From contig JAEZFY010000177.1 of the NCBI GenBank assembly GCA_023417265.1, positions 1 through 6,306 on the forward strand: a stretch of 6,306 nucleotides of DNA, given 5' to 3'. The translations under genes and the position numbers were made by a program. Source of the stretch: Actinomycetes bacterium. Its GTDB lineage: Bacteria; Actinomycetota; Acidimicrobiia; Acidimicrobiales; Ilumatobacteraceae. Under the pieces are notes generated by a model. It was not told the DNA's origin and searched no databases. It saw nothing but the letters and a program-made list of their open reading frames with translations. Below, in pieces: positions 1 through 6,306 of the stretch (position 1 is its first letter; each line of letters begins with the position of its first letter).

Positions 1-1
1 G

Positions 2-814
2 CCGACGGTCGTGACCGTCCACGACCTCCAGTACACAGTGTTTCCGCAGTACTTCAGCGCGACGCGGCGCGCCTACCTGCGGGCGACGATGCCGCCGAGC
101 ATGCGCCGGGCGACCGTCGTCACGACGCCTTCGGAGTACGTCCGCCGACGCGTGATCGACGTGTTCGACCGCGCTCCCGAAACGGTGGTGGTCGTGCCGC
201 ACGGGGTGCCGTCGATCGACCGGCCGGACGACGCCGCGATCGACGCCGTCCTGGCCCGCCACGGGGTGCGCCGCCCCTACGTCGTGTACCCGGCGATCAC
301 CCACCCGCACAAGGGCCACCGGGTGCTGCTCGACCTCGCCCAAGCGGCGGTCGACCCCGGTCACCCGTTGCACGACCTGCAGATCGTGCTCACCGGAGGC
401 GCCGGAGCTGCCGAGCCCGAGGTGCTCGCCGCGGTCGCCGCCGACAACGACGTCGCCGCCCGAATCGTGCGCACGGGTCGCGTCGACGACGACGAGCGCG
501 ACGCGTTCCTCGCCGGCGCCGAGGCGCTCGTGTTCCCGAGCGAGTACGAGGGGTTCGGCGCCCCACTCGTCGAGGCGATGACACTCGGCGTGCCCGTCGT
601 CGCCAGCGACCATCCGGCGTTGGTCGAGGTCCTCGACGGGGCGGGGATCGTGGTCGCCGCCCGCGAGCCGGAGGCCTGGACCGAGGCGATCGTCGCCGCC
701 CGGGAGCGCCGCACCGAGCTGGTCACGGCCGGCTTGCATCGTGTCGCCGCGTTCACGCTCGCCCGCTCCGGCACGGCGCTCGCCGGCGCCTACCGCCAGG
801 CGGCGGACGCATGA
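2..814 (+). CDS. GT4 family glycosyltransferase (5' partial)
   Basis: Probable retaining GT-B glycosyltransferase that moves a sugar from a nucleotide donor onto a growing glycan on the cytoplasmic face of the membrane. The frame is open to the left edge and begins mid-protein with PTVVTVHDLQ. The V-T-V-H-D-L block normally lies about 90-110 residues into GT4 enzymes, so the true start lies outside the window; 270 residues are visible. The TPSEYVRRR segment closes the N-terminal domain, VVVVPHGV leads into the C-terminal domain, and YPAITHPHKGH is the usual start of the donor-binding half. The donor-site EX7E motif is intact as EGFGAPLVE (codons 548-574). The pattern resembles MtfB-like mannosyltransferases, but donor and acceptor cannot be read from sequence. 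Its TGA stop overlaps the next ATG (ATGA at 811-814), which indicates translational coupling. The GTG at 11 is an internal valine, not a start. Confidence 0.9.
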   Translation, partial: PTVVTVHDLQYTVFPQYFSATRRAYLRATMPPSMRRATVVTTPSEYVRRRVIDVFDRAPETVVVVPHGVPSIDRPDDAAIDAVLARHGVRRPYVVYPAITHPHKGHRVLLDLAQAAVDPGHPLHDLQIVLTGGAGAAEPEVLAAVAADNDVAARIVRTGRVDDDERDAFLAGAEALVFPSEYEGFGAPLVEAMTLGVPVVASDHPALVEVLDGAGIVVAAREPEAWTEAIVAARERRTELVTAGLHRVAAFTLARSGTALAGAYRQAADA

Positions 815-2052
815 GCCGGCGCACCAACGGGCTGCGGATCGTCGTCGTCTGCCCGCACTTCGCGCCGGACACCGCCCCCACCGGCACCGTGATGACGCGC
901 ATCGTCGAGGAACTCGCGTCGCTCGGCCACGAGCTGCACGTCGTCACCGCGCTGCCGTGGTACCGCGCCCACCGGATCGAGCCGGGGTGGGAGGGCGGGG
1001 CCGGCCGCACCGAGACGACGGCGTGGGGCACGATCACCCGCGTCCATCCGTTCCCGGGCAGCGACAAGCGCAACCTCGTCCGGCGGGCGCTCGGGTTCGT
1101 CGGCTTCTCCGTGCTCGCCGGGCTGGCCGGCGTGCGCGCCGGCGGCTGGTTCCGCAAGGTCGACGTCGTGCTGGCGATGTCGCCGCCGCTCACGCTCGGG
1201 CTCACCGGCTGGCTGGTCGGGCGCACCCACCGGGCCCCGCTCGTGTTCAACATCCAGGACGTGTTCCCGGACGCTGCGGTGCGCACCGGCGCACTCTCGA
1301 ACCGGCGCCTGATCCGGATCGCCGAGTGGTTGGAGCGCGTCAGCTACCGCCGGGCCCGGGCCGTCACGGTGCTCAGCGACGACCTCGCCGCCAACGTCGC
1401 CGCCAAGACCGACCCGGCCAAGGTGCACGTGATCCCCAACTTCGTCGACACCGACGCGATCGAGCCGGGCGAGCGGATGACGGGCTACCGGGCCGAACTC
1501 GGCATCGGTGCCGAGCCGGTCGTGCTGTACGCCGGGAACGTCGGGTTCAGCCAATCGCTCGACCTCGTGCTCGCCGCGGCCCGCCGCCTGCCGGCCGTCA
1601 CGTTCCTCGTCAACGGCGACGGGGCGGCCCGCGACCAACTCGAACGGTCGGCGGCCGGGCTCGCCAACGTGCGCTTCTCCGGGTACCAGCCGATCGAGCG
1701 GCTGCCCGAGGTGCTGGCCACCGGCGACATCCACGTCGTTCCGCTGCGAGCCGGGCTCGGCAACGTCAGCGTCCCGTCGAAGACGTACTCGAGCCTGGCC
1801 GCCGGCCGGCCGATCGTGGCCGCGATCGATGCCGACACCGAGATCCCGCGGCTCCTGGCGGCGGCCGGAGCCGGCATCGCCGTGCCGCCCGACGACGCCG
1901 AGGCGTTCACCGCTGCGCTCCAGGCACTGCTCGACGACCCGGCCCGGCGGGCGGCCCTCGGCCAGGCCGGACGTGCGTGGGTGGTGGCCGAAGCGTCACC
2001 GGCGGCAGTGGGCCGCGCCTACGACGAACTGTTGCGCGGAACCCCCCGGTAG
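811..2052 (+). CDS. GT4 glycosyltransferase, WbuB-like
   Basis: Complete 413-residue GT-B glycosyltransferase resembling the WbuB/WcaI-like branch of GT4, which usually acts in capsule, O-antigen or exopolysaccharide assembly. IVVVCPHFAPDTAPTG (residues 10-25) is the typical N-terminal strand plus Gly-loop. A hydrophobic stretch at about 93-108 probably dips into the inner leaflet, as in monotopic relatives. NIQDVFPD (147-154) matches the family's Q-D-x-(Y/F)-P-D block. VIPNFVDTD opens the C-terminal domain, followed by LYAGNVGFSQSLD. The donor-site region reads VPSKTYSSLAAGRP (321-334), where many relatives have a Glu three residues after the Lys; here it is Ser327, a substitution I recall from other actinobacterial members. 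The ATG at 811 overlaps the previous stop, and a weak AGGCGG lies about 7 bases upstream. Donor and acceptor are unknown. Confidence 0.92.
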   Translation: MSRRTNGLRIVVVCPHFAPDTAPTGTVMTRIVEELASLGHELHVVTALPWYRAHRIEPGWEGGAGRTETTAWGTITRVHPFPGSDKRNLVRRALGFVGFSVLAGLAGVRAGGWFRKVDVVLAMSPPLTLGLTGWLVGRTHRAPLVFNIQDVFPDAAVRTGALSNRRLIRIAEWLERVSYRRARAVTVLSDDLAANVAAKTDPAKVHVIPNFVDTDAIEPGERMTGYRAELGIGAEPVVLYAGNVGFSQSLDLVLAAARRLPAVTFLVNGDGAARDQLERSAAGLANVRFSGYQPIERLPEVLATGDIHVVPLRAGLGNVSVPSKTYSSLAAGRPIVAAIDADTEIPRLLAAAGAGIAVPPDDAEAFTAALQALLDDPARRAALGQAGRAWVVAEASPAAVGRAYDELLRGTPR

Positions 2053-2063
2053 CCTGTCCGGCC

Positions 2064-2927
2064 GTGGCTACCAGCTCATCGTCCACCAAGAAGGCCGCCA
2101 AGCTCGCCAAGTCGGGCGGCTCGCGGTCGATCCGATTCCAGGGCGGCACGATCTTCCCGCTGGCAGTCGCGATCACGCTGATCGTCGGGCTCGGGCTGAT
2201 CGTCTACGCCCGCCAGAGCCGGCCGGCCGCCGACGCCACGCCGCCGCAGGTCAACGACCACTGGCACCACGCCTACGGCTTCTACCTGTGCGATCAGTGG
2301 TACGTCCTGCGCGGCGCGCTCGAAGAGCGCGACTCGCAAGGCAACCTCGCCAACCGCAAGTACCTGCGGACCACGATCCACAGCCACGACGACGGCGTCA
2401 TCCACTGGCACCCGTACACCACCGTCGCCGTCGGCAAGCGCGCCAAGCTCGGCGTGTTCCTCGACAACTACAACGTCGAGATCGACGACAACAGCTTGCG
2501 CTTCCCCGACAACTTCGTGATGTTCGACCCCGACGATCCGGCCAAGGTGCCGGTGCCGGTGGCGAGCGAGTGGCTCGAGGGCGAGACCAAGTGCAACGGC
2601 GAGGACGCCGAGCTCTCGATCGTCAAGTGGAACGTGTGGTCCGACCTCGAGCGCGACGGCGAGCGCTACATCGCCAACATGGGCAACATCCCGATCACGC
2701 AGGACGGCATGGCGTTCGCGATCATGTTCGCCCCGCGCGACGCCGGCAAGATCAAGCCGCCCACCTACGACAACCTCGAAGAGCTCGGCGCCGTCGACAT
2801 GGGCATCAACGCACCCAACCCGAACGACTTCATCCAGGACGGTGAGGGCGCGGTCGTGACGCTCGCCGAGGGAACGCTGCCGCAGGCCACCCCGGCGGAC
2901 ACGGTCCCGGCCACTACTGGCGGCTGA
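2064..2927 (+). CDS. Membrane-anchored His-rich protein, unknown function
   Basis: I do not recognise a named family, although similar single-pass proteins with paired HxH motifs seem to occur in related actinobacteria (recollection only). The product has 287 residues. It has a Ser/Lys-rich cytoplasmic tail (about 1-29), one transmembrane helix (about 30-49, IFPLAVAITLIVGLGLIVYA) followed by Arg, then an outer domain of about 235 residues with a Pro/Thr-rich end. The outer domain has three histidine clusters: HWHH at 66-69, HSH at 106-108 and HWH at 114-116. Its only two cysteines, C76 and C177, could form a disulfide. The clusters suggest metal binding, but no catalytic family is evident. 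GTG 2064 is chosen because it lies 11 bases after the previous stop and directly precedes the Lys-rich tail and helix. The frame is open further upstream, but only as a shadow of the glycosyltransferase. No good ribosome binding site is visible. The stop overlaps the next ATG (TGATG). Confidence 0.85.
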   Translation: MATSSSSTKKAAKLAKSGGSRSIRFQGGTIFPLAVAITLIVGLGLIVYARQSRPAADATPPQVNDHWHHAYGFYLCDQWYVLRGALEERDSQGNLANRKYLRTTIHSHDDGVIHWHPYTTVAVGKRAKLGVFLDNYNVEIDDNSLRFPDNFVMFDPDDPAKVPVPVASEWLEGETKCNGEDAELSIVKWNVWSDLERDGERYIANMGNIPITQDGMAFAIMFAPRDAGKIKPPTYDNLEELGAVDMGINAPNPNDFIQDGEGAVVTLAEGTLPQATPADTVPATTGG

Positions 2928-3931
2928 TGTTCGCCGTCGTCCTCGTGGGCGGGTTCGGTACCCGCCTGCGCCCGCTGACCTACGACGTCCCCAAGCCGAT
3001 GCTGCCGGTGGTCCACCGGCCGATGATCGTGCGCCTCGTCGAGCGGCTCGCCCCGGCGGGCGTCACCGACGTCGCCTTGGCGCTCGGGTTCAAGCCCGAA
3101 CCGTTCGCCGAAGCGTTCCCCGGGGGCGTGCACACGCTCGCCGACGGCACCTCGGTGCGGGTCCACTACGCGGTCGAGCCCGAGCCGCTCGACACGGCCG
3201 GGGCGATCGCCTTCGCCGCTCGCGAGTGCAACGTCGACGACACGTTCGTCGTGGCCAACGGCGACGTGATCACCGACCTGCACCTGCCCGACCTGGTCGC
3301 CGCCCACCGCGCCAGCGGGCGGCGCGCCACGATCCACCTCACGCCCGTCGCCGACCCGTCGGCGTTCGGTGTCGTCGAGCACGCCGCCGACGGCACCGTG
3401 CTGCGCTTCGTCGAGAAGCCGGCGCCGGGCGAAACCGACTCGAACCTGATCAACGCCGGGACGTACGTGTTCGAGCCGGAGGTGCTCGACCTGATCGCAC
3501 CCGGCGAGCGGATCTCGGTCGAGCGCGACACGTTCCCGAAACTCGTCGCCGCCGGCCAGCTCGGGGCCTACGCCACCGACGACTACTGGATCGACGCCGG
3601 GCGGCCCGAGCTGTTCCTGGCCGCCAACCTCGACCTGATCGACGGCCGGCGCAACCCGGTGGAGGACGGCATCGCGGTCGGCGCCGACGTGGCCGCCGAC
3701 GCACGCGTCGACGGGTCGGTCGTGGCAGCCGGAGCGGTCGTCGAGGGGGCCGCCGAGGTGCGTCGCTCGGTGCTCCTCCCCGGCGCCCGGATCGGCCGCG
3801 GGGCGACGGTCGCCGACTCGATCGTGGCTGGTGTGGTGGGGGCCGGGGCGTCGCTGGCGAACTGCGTCGTCGGCGCCGGCTATTCGGTCTCCGGCGGGGC
3901 CCAGCTGGCCGCCGTACGCTTGCCCGAGTGA
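2927..3931 (+). CDS. NDP-sugar pyrophosphorylase, probable mannose-1-P guanylyltransferase
   Basis: Sugar-1-phosphate nucleotidylyltransferase of 334 residues that makes an activated sugar (probably GDP-mannose) from NTP and sugar-1-phosphate in the cytoplasm. The N-terminal Rossmann-like domain (about 1-235) has the signature GGFGTRLRPLT at 8-18 with K23 in PKPMLP, NGD at 111-113 (D113 expected to bind Mg), EKP at 163-165, NAG at 176-178 and YWIDAG at 220-225 (D223 the second metal ligand). The C-terminal part (about 245-330) is a short left-handed beta-helix made of imperfect hexapeptides rich in V, A and G. The overall pattern matches the actinobacterial ManB/ManC-type protein (M. tuberculosis Rv3264c) from memory, including ISVERDTFP. 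Specificity for glucose-1-phosphate with another nucleotide cannot be excluded. The ATG shares one base with the preceding TGA, and the gene ends in a GTGA overlap with the SDR gene, so it should be cotranscribed with both neighbours. It would supply donor to the glycosyltransferases here. Confidence 0.9.
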   Translation: MFAVVLVGGFGTRLRPLTYDVPKPMLPVVHRPMIVRLVERLAPAGVTDVALALGFKPEPFAEAFPGGVHTLADGTSVRVHYAVEPEPLDTAGAIAFAARECNVDDTFVVANGDVITDLHLPDLVAAHRASGRRATIHLTPVADPSAFGVVEHAADGTVLRFVEKPAPGETDSNLINAGTYVFEPEVLDLIAPGERISVERDTFPKLVAAGQLGAYATDDYWIDAGRPELFLAANLDLIDGRRNPVEDGIAVGADVAADARVDGSVVAAGAVVEGAAEVRRSVLLPGARIGRGATVADSIVAGVVGAGASLANCVVGAGYSVSGGAQLAAVRLPE

Positions 3932-4848
3932 GCCCACCCCCCACCCACCACGCACAGCATGCGCTCGTGGTGGGCGCGGCAGGGTTCATCGGTTCGCATC
4001 TCGTCGACCGTCTGCTCGCCGACGGGCACCGCGTCGACGCCGTCGACGACCTGCGCCGCGGCTCGCTCGGCAACCTCGCCGACGCCCGGCAACTCGGTGG
4101 CCAGCTGAAGATCCACACCGTCGACGCGGCGTCCGACGATTTCGCCACGCTCGTGGGGCTGCGCCGGCCAGAGGTCGTCTATCACCTGGCCGCGGTGCCG
4201 CGCGGGCGGCCCGGCGCGGCACACCTCGCGCAGGCGTTCGCGACCACCGTGCAGGTGCTCGACGCGGCCCGCCAGCACGGGGTCGCCAAGGTCGTCGTGG
4301 CGATCCCCGCGTCGGCGATCTACGGCCGGCCGGCCAATCGGGCGCTGCCCGTCAAAGAGGCCGAACTGGTGCCGCGCGGGCTCCGCGGGGTGATTGCCCG
4401 GGCCACCGTCGAGCTGCTTGCCTGGCATCGCGAGCAGGACGCGATCGAGTTCACGGCGCTCGCCCTGGCGAACGTGTACGGGCCACGCCAGCGCCCCGAC
4501 GGCGGTGTCGTCGCCGGGTTCGCCGCGGCGGCGCGTGGCGAGGCGGTCGCCACGATCGCCGGCGACGGGCGCCAGACCCGCGATTTCGTGTTCGTCGACG
4601 ACGTCGTCGACGCGCTCGTGCGGGCGGGCACGCGCGGCAGCGGCCTGGTGGTCAACATCGGCACCGGCGAGCAGACCGCCGTGCGCGACGTGTGGGAACG
4701 CCTGCGCCGCCCCGGGTCCGGCGACCCGCTGGTCGGAGCGCCGGACGACCTGCCCCGGTTCGCGGTGTCCGCCGTGCGGGCCCGGATCCACCTCGGTTGG
4801 TCGCCGTGGACCACCCTCGATGAGGGGCTCGCCGCGCTCAGCGAGTAG
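3928..4848 (+). CDS. Extended SDR, epimerase/dehydratase family, catalytic residues missing
   Basis: A 306-residue member of the extended short-chain dehydrogenase family, whose relatives are nucleotide-sugar epimerases, dehydratases and reductases. The NAD-binding Rossmann motif is intact: GAAGFIG at 16-22, followed by VDDLRRG. HLAA (86-89), NVYGPR (182-187) and GDGRQTRDFVFVDDVV (212-227) are all typical of the UDP-glucose 4-epimerase-like branch. The active site is not. The strand that normally ends in S-S/T-x-x-(V/I)-Y-G reads IPASAIYG (126-133), with Ala128 at the usual Ser/Thr position. The helix that should carry YxxxK reads LRGVIARATVE (152-162), with no Tyr between Y132 and Y184 and Arg near the Lys position. 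It may therefore be a binding or regulatory pseudoenzyme, or use other chemistry. The GTG at 3928 is chosen for the 4-base GTGA overlap and because it lies just before the first beta strand. The gene is full length for the family, with no frameshift. Confidence 0.88.
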   Translation: MSPPPTHHAQHALVVGAAGFIGSHLVDRLLADGHRVDAVDDLRRGSLGNLADARQLGGQLKIHTVDAASDDFATLVGLRRPEVVYHLAAVPRGRPGAAHLAQAFATTVQVLDAARQHGVAKVVVAIPASAIYGRPANRALPVKEAELVPRGLRGVIARATVELLAWHREQDAIEFTALALANVYGPRQRPDGGVVAGFAAAARGEAVATIAGDGRQTRDFVFVDDVVDALVRAGTRGSGLVVNIGTGEQTAVRDVWERLRRPGSGDPLVGAPDDLPRFAVSAVRARIHLGWSPWTTLDEGLAALSE

Positions 4849-5788
4849 CGCCGAGGGTCGCCTCGGCCAGTGCCCGGGCACGCGCTGGCGTCGACATGAT
4901 CGACGGTTGCACCACGGCGCGGACGCCGGCGGCCTCGACGGCGGCGACGTGGTCGGCGTCGACCGGGTCGATCACGAGCGCGCCGGCGATCGGTGCGTAC
5001 AGCTGGGCGACGCCGACCACGCTCGGCTCGAGACCGAGCTCGCGGAGCATCCGGTCGGCGGGGCCTTTGAGCGCCGCCCCACCGACGATCGGCGACACGG
5101 CGACGGTCTGGTCGCGGCGCTCGCCGAGCCGTTCGTCGATGCCGGGCAGGGCACGGATCGGCCCGATCGACACGAGCGGGTTGGACGGGGCGATGACGAT
5201 CGTGTCGGCGGCCTGCAGCGCCGCGTTCACGGCGTCGGTCGGCCGGGCGTCGCCGTCGAAGGCGACCGCGGTGACCGGCACCGAGTGGCGCAGGCGCACG
5301 AAGTAGTCCTGGAAGCCCACCGTTTCGCCGCTGGCGAGCGTGACCCGGGTCCGCAGGGCCGCATCGGTCATCGGCAGGATCGTCAGGCCGAGCCCCCACG
5401 CCCGGGCGATCTCGGCGGTGACCTCTGTCAGCGTGGCACCCTCGGCCAGCCGGGCGGTGCGGTAGAAGTGCGTCGCCAGGTCCTGGTCGCCGAGGTTGAA
5501 CCACGTCGGCGCGGCGTGCGAGCCGTCCGGGCGCACGGCGGCGTAGCGGGCGAGCGCTTCCATCGCCCGCCACGTCTCGTCGACGAGCCCCCACCCGCGC
5601 TCGGGGTCGATCGCCGCGGCGAGCGTGTACGTGATCGTGTCCAGGTCGGGTGAGATCGCGAGGCCGTGCAGTTCGGTGTCGTCGCCGGTGTTGACGATGG
5701 CGGTGACCTGGTCCGGCGGTACGACGTCGAGCAACCCGGCGAGGAACCGTGCCGCACCGACCCCGCCGCACAGGACGGCGACGCTCAC
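4838..5788 (-). CDS. cofD: CofD/FbiA, F420 biosynthesis transferase
   Basis: Complete 316-residue CofD-family enzyme, named fbiA in actinobacteria. It transfers a phosphoenolpyruvyl (or 2-phospholactyl) group from the guanosine-diphosphate intermediate onto the deazaflavin Fo, giving (dehydro-)F420-0 in the cytoplasm. The family signature is complete: LCGGVGAARFLAGL (6-19), NTGDD (33-37), PDLDT (47-51), GWGL (65-68), WFNLGDQDLATH (96-107), RTARLAEGATLTEVT (110-124), QDYFVR (160-165), APSNPLVSIGPI (200-211) and SPIVGGAALKGPADRM (232-247). GTG at 5788-5786 is the start because the Gly-rich first strand follows at once and it overlaps the TGA of the upstream glycosyltransferase (GTGA). The frame is open further upstream only as a shadow of that gene. 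The 3' end overlaps the convergent SDR gene by 11 bases. No fbiB, fbiC or fbiD gene lies in the window, so the rest of the pathway must be encoded elsewhere. Confidence 0.96.
   Translation of the reverse strand: MSVAVLCGGVGAARFLAGLLDVVPPDQVTAIVNTGDDTELHGLAISPDLDTITYTLAAAIDPERGWGLVDETWRAMEALARYAAVRPDGSHAAPTWFNLGDQDLATHFYRTARLAEGATLTEVTAEIARAWGLGLTILPMTDAALRTRVTLASGETVGFQDYFVRLRHSVPVTAVAFDGDARPTDAVNAALQAADTIVIAPSNPLVSIGPIRALPGIDERLGERRDQTVAVSPIVGGAALKGPADRMLRELGLEPSVVGVAQLYAPIAGALVIDPVDADHVAAVEAAGVRAVVQPSIMSTPARARALAEATLGATR
4850..4867 (+). terminator. Candidate hairpin at end of plus-strand operon
   Basis: A perfect 7-base stem, GCCGAGG and CCTCGGC, closes a 4-base loop (GTCG). It begins two bases after the TAG stop of the SDR gene and is followed at 4870-4881 by a 12-base palindrome, GTGCCCGGGCAC. 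No T-run follows on the plus strand, so this is not a classical intrinsic terminator, though GC-rich actinobacterial terminators often lack one. It also lies inside the 3' coding end of cofD, so codon content in GC-rich DNA could produce it by chance. Confidence 0.3.
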
Positions 5789-6306
5789 GCCGCCACCGCC
5801 GTGCGGTACAGGTCGCACAGCCCGGCCGCCGTGCGGGCCCAGTCGAAGCGTGCCAGGTTGCGGAATCCGGCGCCGATCAACGCCAGGCGGACCGCCGAGT
5901 CGGTGAGCACTTCGTCGATCGCCGCGGCGAACGCGTCGGGTGTGCGCTCGTCGACGAAACGGACTGCGTCGCCGCCCACCTCGGGCAGCGACCCGACCCG
6001 GCTGGCCACCACCGGCGTGCCCGCCGAGTGGCCTTCGAGGACCGGGAACCCGAAGCCCTCGTCGCGCGACGGGTACACGAGCGCGGCCGCCGAGCGCAGC
6101 AGCCAATGCTTGGCCGCTTCGTCGACGAAGCCGAGTTGGACGACGCGCTCGGCGACCGGGGCGGGGAGCGTGGCGAGCGCGGCGGTCACCGAGCCCGTGT
6201 CGTCGCCCGGTGCCCCGGCGAGCACGAGCAGCGTGTCGGCGTGCTGCCCGGCGAGCGCGGCGAACGCCCGCACGAGCAGCCCGAGGTCCTTGCGCCGCTC
6301 CTGGGT
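5785..6306 (-). CDS. GT4 family glycosyltransferase, C-terminal part (5' partial)
   Basis: C-terminal half of a GT-B glycosyltransferase; the frame is open to the right edge, so the start lies outside. The first visible residues, TQERRKDLGLLVRAFAAL, are the usual opening of the GT4 C-terminal domain after the 'G-T-x-E-x-R-K-N' turn, which places roughly half of the protein beyond the window. About 173 residues are visible. VVQLGFVDEA, LVYPSRDEGFGFPVLEG and GTPVVASRVGSLPEVGGDA are the donor-site segments, and the EX7E motif (EGFGFPVLE, glutamates at 6060-6058 and 6036-6034) is intact. The style again resembles MtfB-like mannosyltransferases, but specificity cannot be assigned. GTG at 6273 is an internal valine, not a start. 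Its TGA overlaps the GTG of cofD by four bases, so the two should be cotranscribed and translationally coupled, although no biochemical link between them is known to me. Confidence 0.9.
   Translation of the reverse strand, partial: TQERRKDLGLLVRAFAALAGQHADTLLVLAGAPGDDTGSVTAALATLPAPVAERVVQLGFVDEAAKHWLLRSAAALVYPSRDEGFGFPVLEGHSAGTPVVASRVGSLPEVGGDAVRFVDERTPDAFAAAIDEVLTDSAVRLALIGAGFRNLARFDWARTAAGLCDLYRTAVAA

Noticed and set aside
741..2063. An open frame that would extend the His-rich membrane protein upstream by about 440 residues, as a fusion.
   Set aside because: The extension is Arg/Pro/Ala-rich out-of-frame sequence that fully overlaps the well-supported glycosyltransferase at 811-2052. The protein-like character (Lys tail, helix) starts only at GTG 2064.
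2765..3955. A long antisense open frame opposite the nucleotidylyltransferase gene.
   Set aside because: Its translation is low-complexity Gly/Val/Arg/Asp-rich with no recognisable domain, as expected opposite a GC-rich gene that has clear family motifs.
4593..4612. A perfect 20-base palindrome, CGTCGACGACGTCGTCGACG, as a possible operator site.
   Set aside because: It lies inside the conserved FVDDVVD motif of the SDR gene. Asp and Val codons in GC-rich DNA (GAC/GTC) generate such symmetry without regulatory meaning.
4394..5653. A long plus-strand open frame running across the end of the SDR gene and opposite cofD.
   Set aside because: It covers two genes with strong motif support in other frames, and its translation is rich in Arg, Asp and Gly without any family signature.
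4838..6106. A single 422-residue minus-strand protein instead of a 316-residue CofD.
   Set aside because: The N-terminal extra part is the glycosyltransferase read out of frame. The CofD signature begins right after GTG 5788, which gives the usual family length.

Overview
The window is very GC-rich, with G or C at most third codon positions. Three of the five gene starts visible here are GTG, and neighbouring genes overlap by a few bases. With a CofD/FbiA-type enzyme of coenzyme F420 synthesis, this points to an actinobacterium. The gene set and the style of the membrane-anchored protein suggest the class Acidimicrobiia (Ilumatobacter-like lineages), but that placement is an inference. I see no tRNA, rRNA, CRISPR array, insertion sequence or other mobile-element signature. 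Nearly every base is coding.

Plus strand, 2-4848: a tightly packed run of five genes. They are a GT4 glycosyltransferase cut by the left edge, a second GT4 glycosyltransferase of the WbuB-like type, a single-pass membrane protein with a His-rich outer domain and no known function, a sugar-phosphate nucleotidylyltransferase (probably mannose-1-phosphate guanylyltransferase), and an extended SDR of the NAD-dependent epimerase/dehydratase family. The junctions are ATGA overlap, 11-base gap, TGATG overlap and GTGA overlap. This is the layout of one translationally coupled operon, and its promoter must lie left of the window. The likely theme is nucleotide-sugar supply and glycan assembly at the cell envelope.

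Minus strand, 6306-4838: a third GT4 glycosyltransferase, cut by the right edge, overlaps by GTGA a complete cofD/fbiA gene for the phosphoenolpyruvyl or phospholactate transfer step of F420 synthesis. The two operons converge, and their last genes overlap tail to tail by 11 bases. A GC-rich hairpin sits just after the plus-strand stop codon, inside the 3' end of cofD.

Most of the window is an ordinary actinobacterial envelope-sugar and cofactor locus. Two genes stand out. The SDR keeps its NAD-binding and fold motifs but has lost the Ser/Thr, Tyr and Lys catalytic residues. The uncharacterised anchored protein carries three clusters of histidines that could bind metal.
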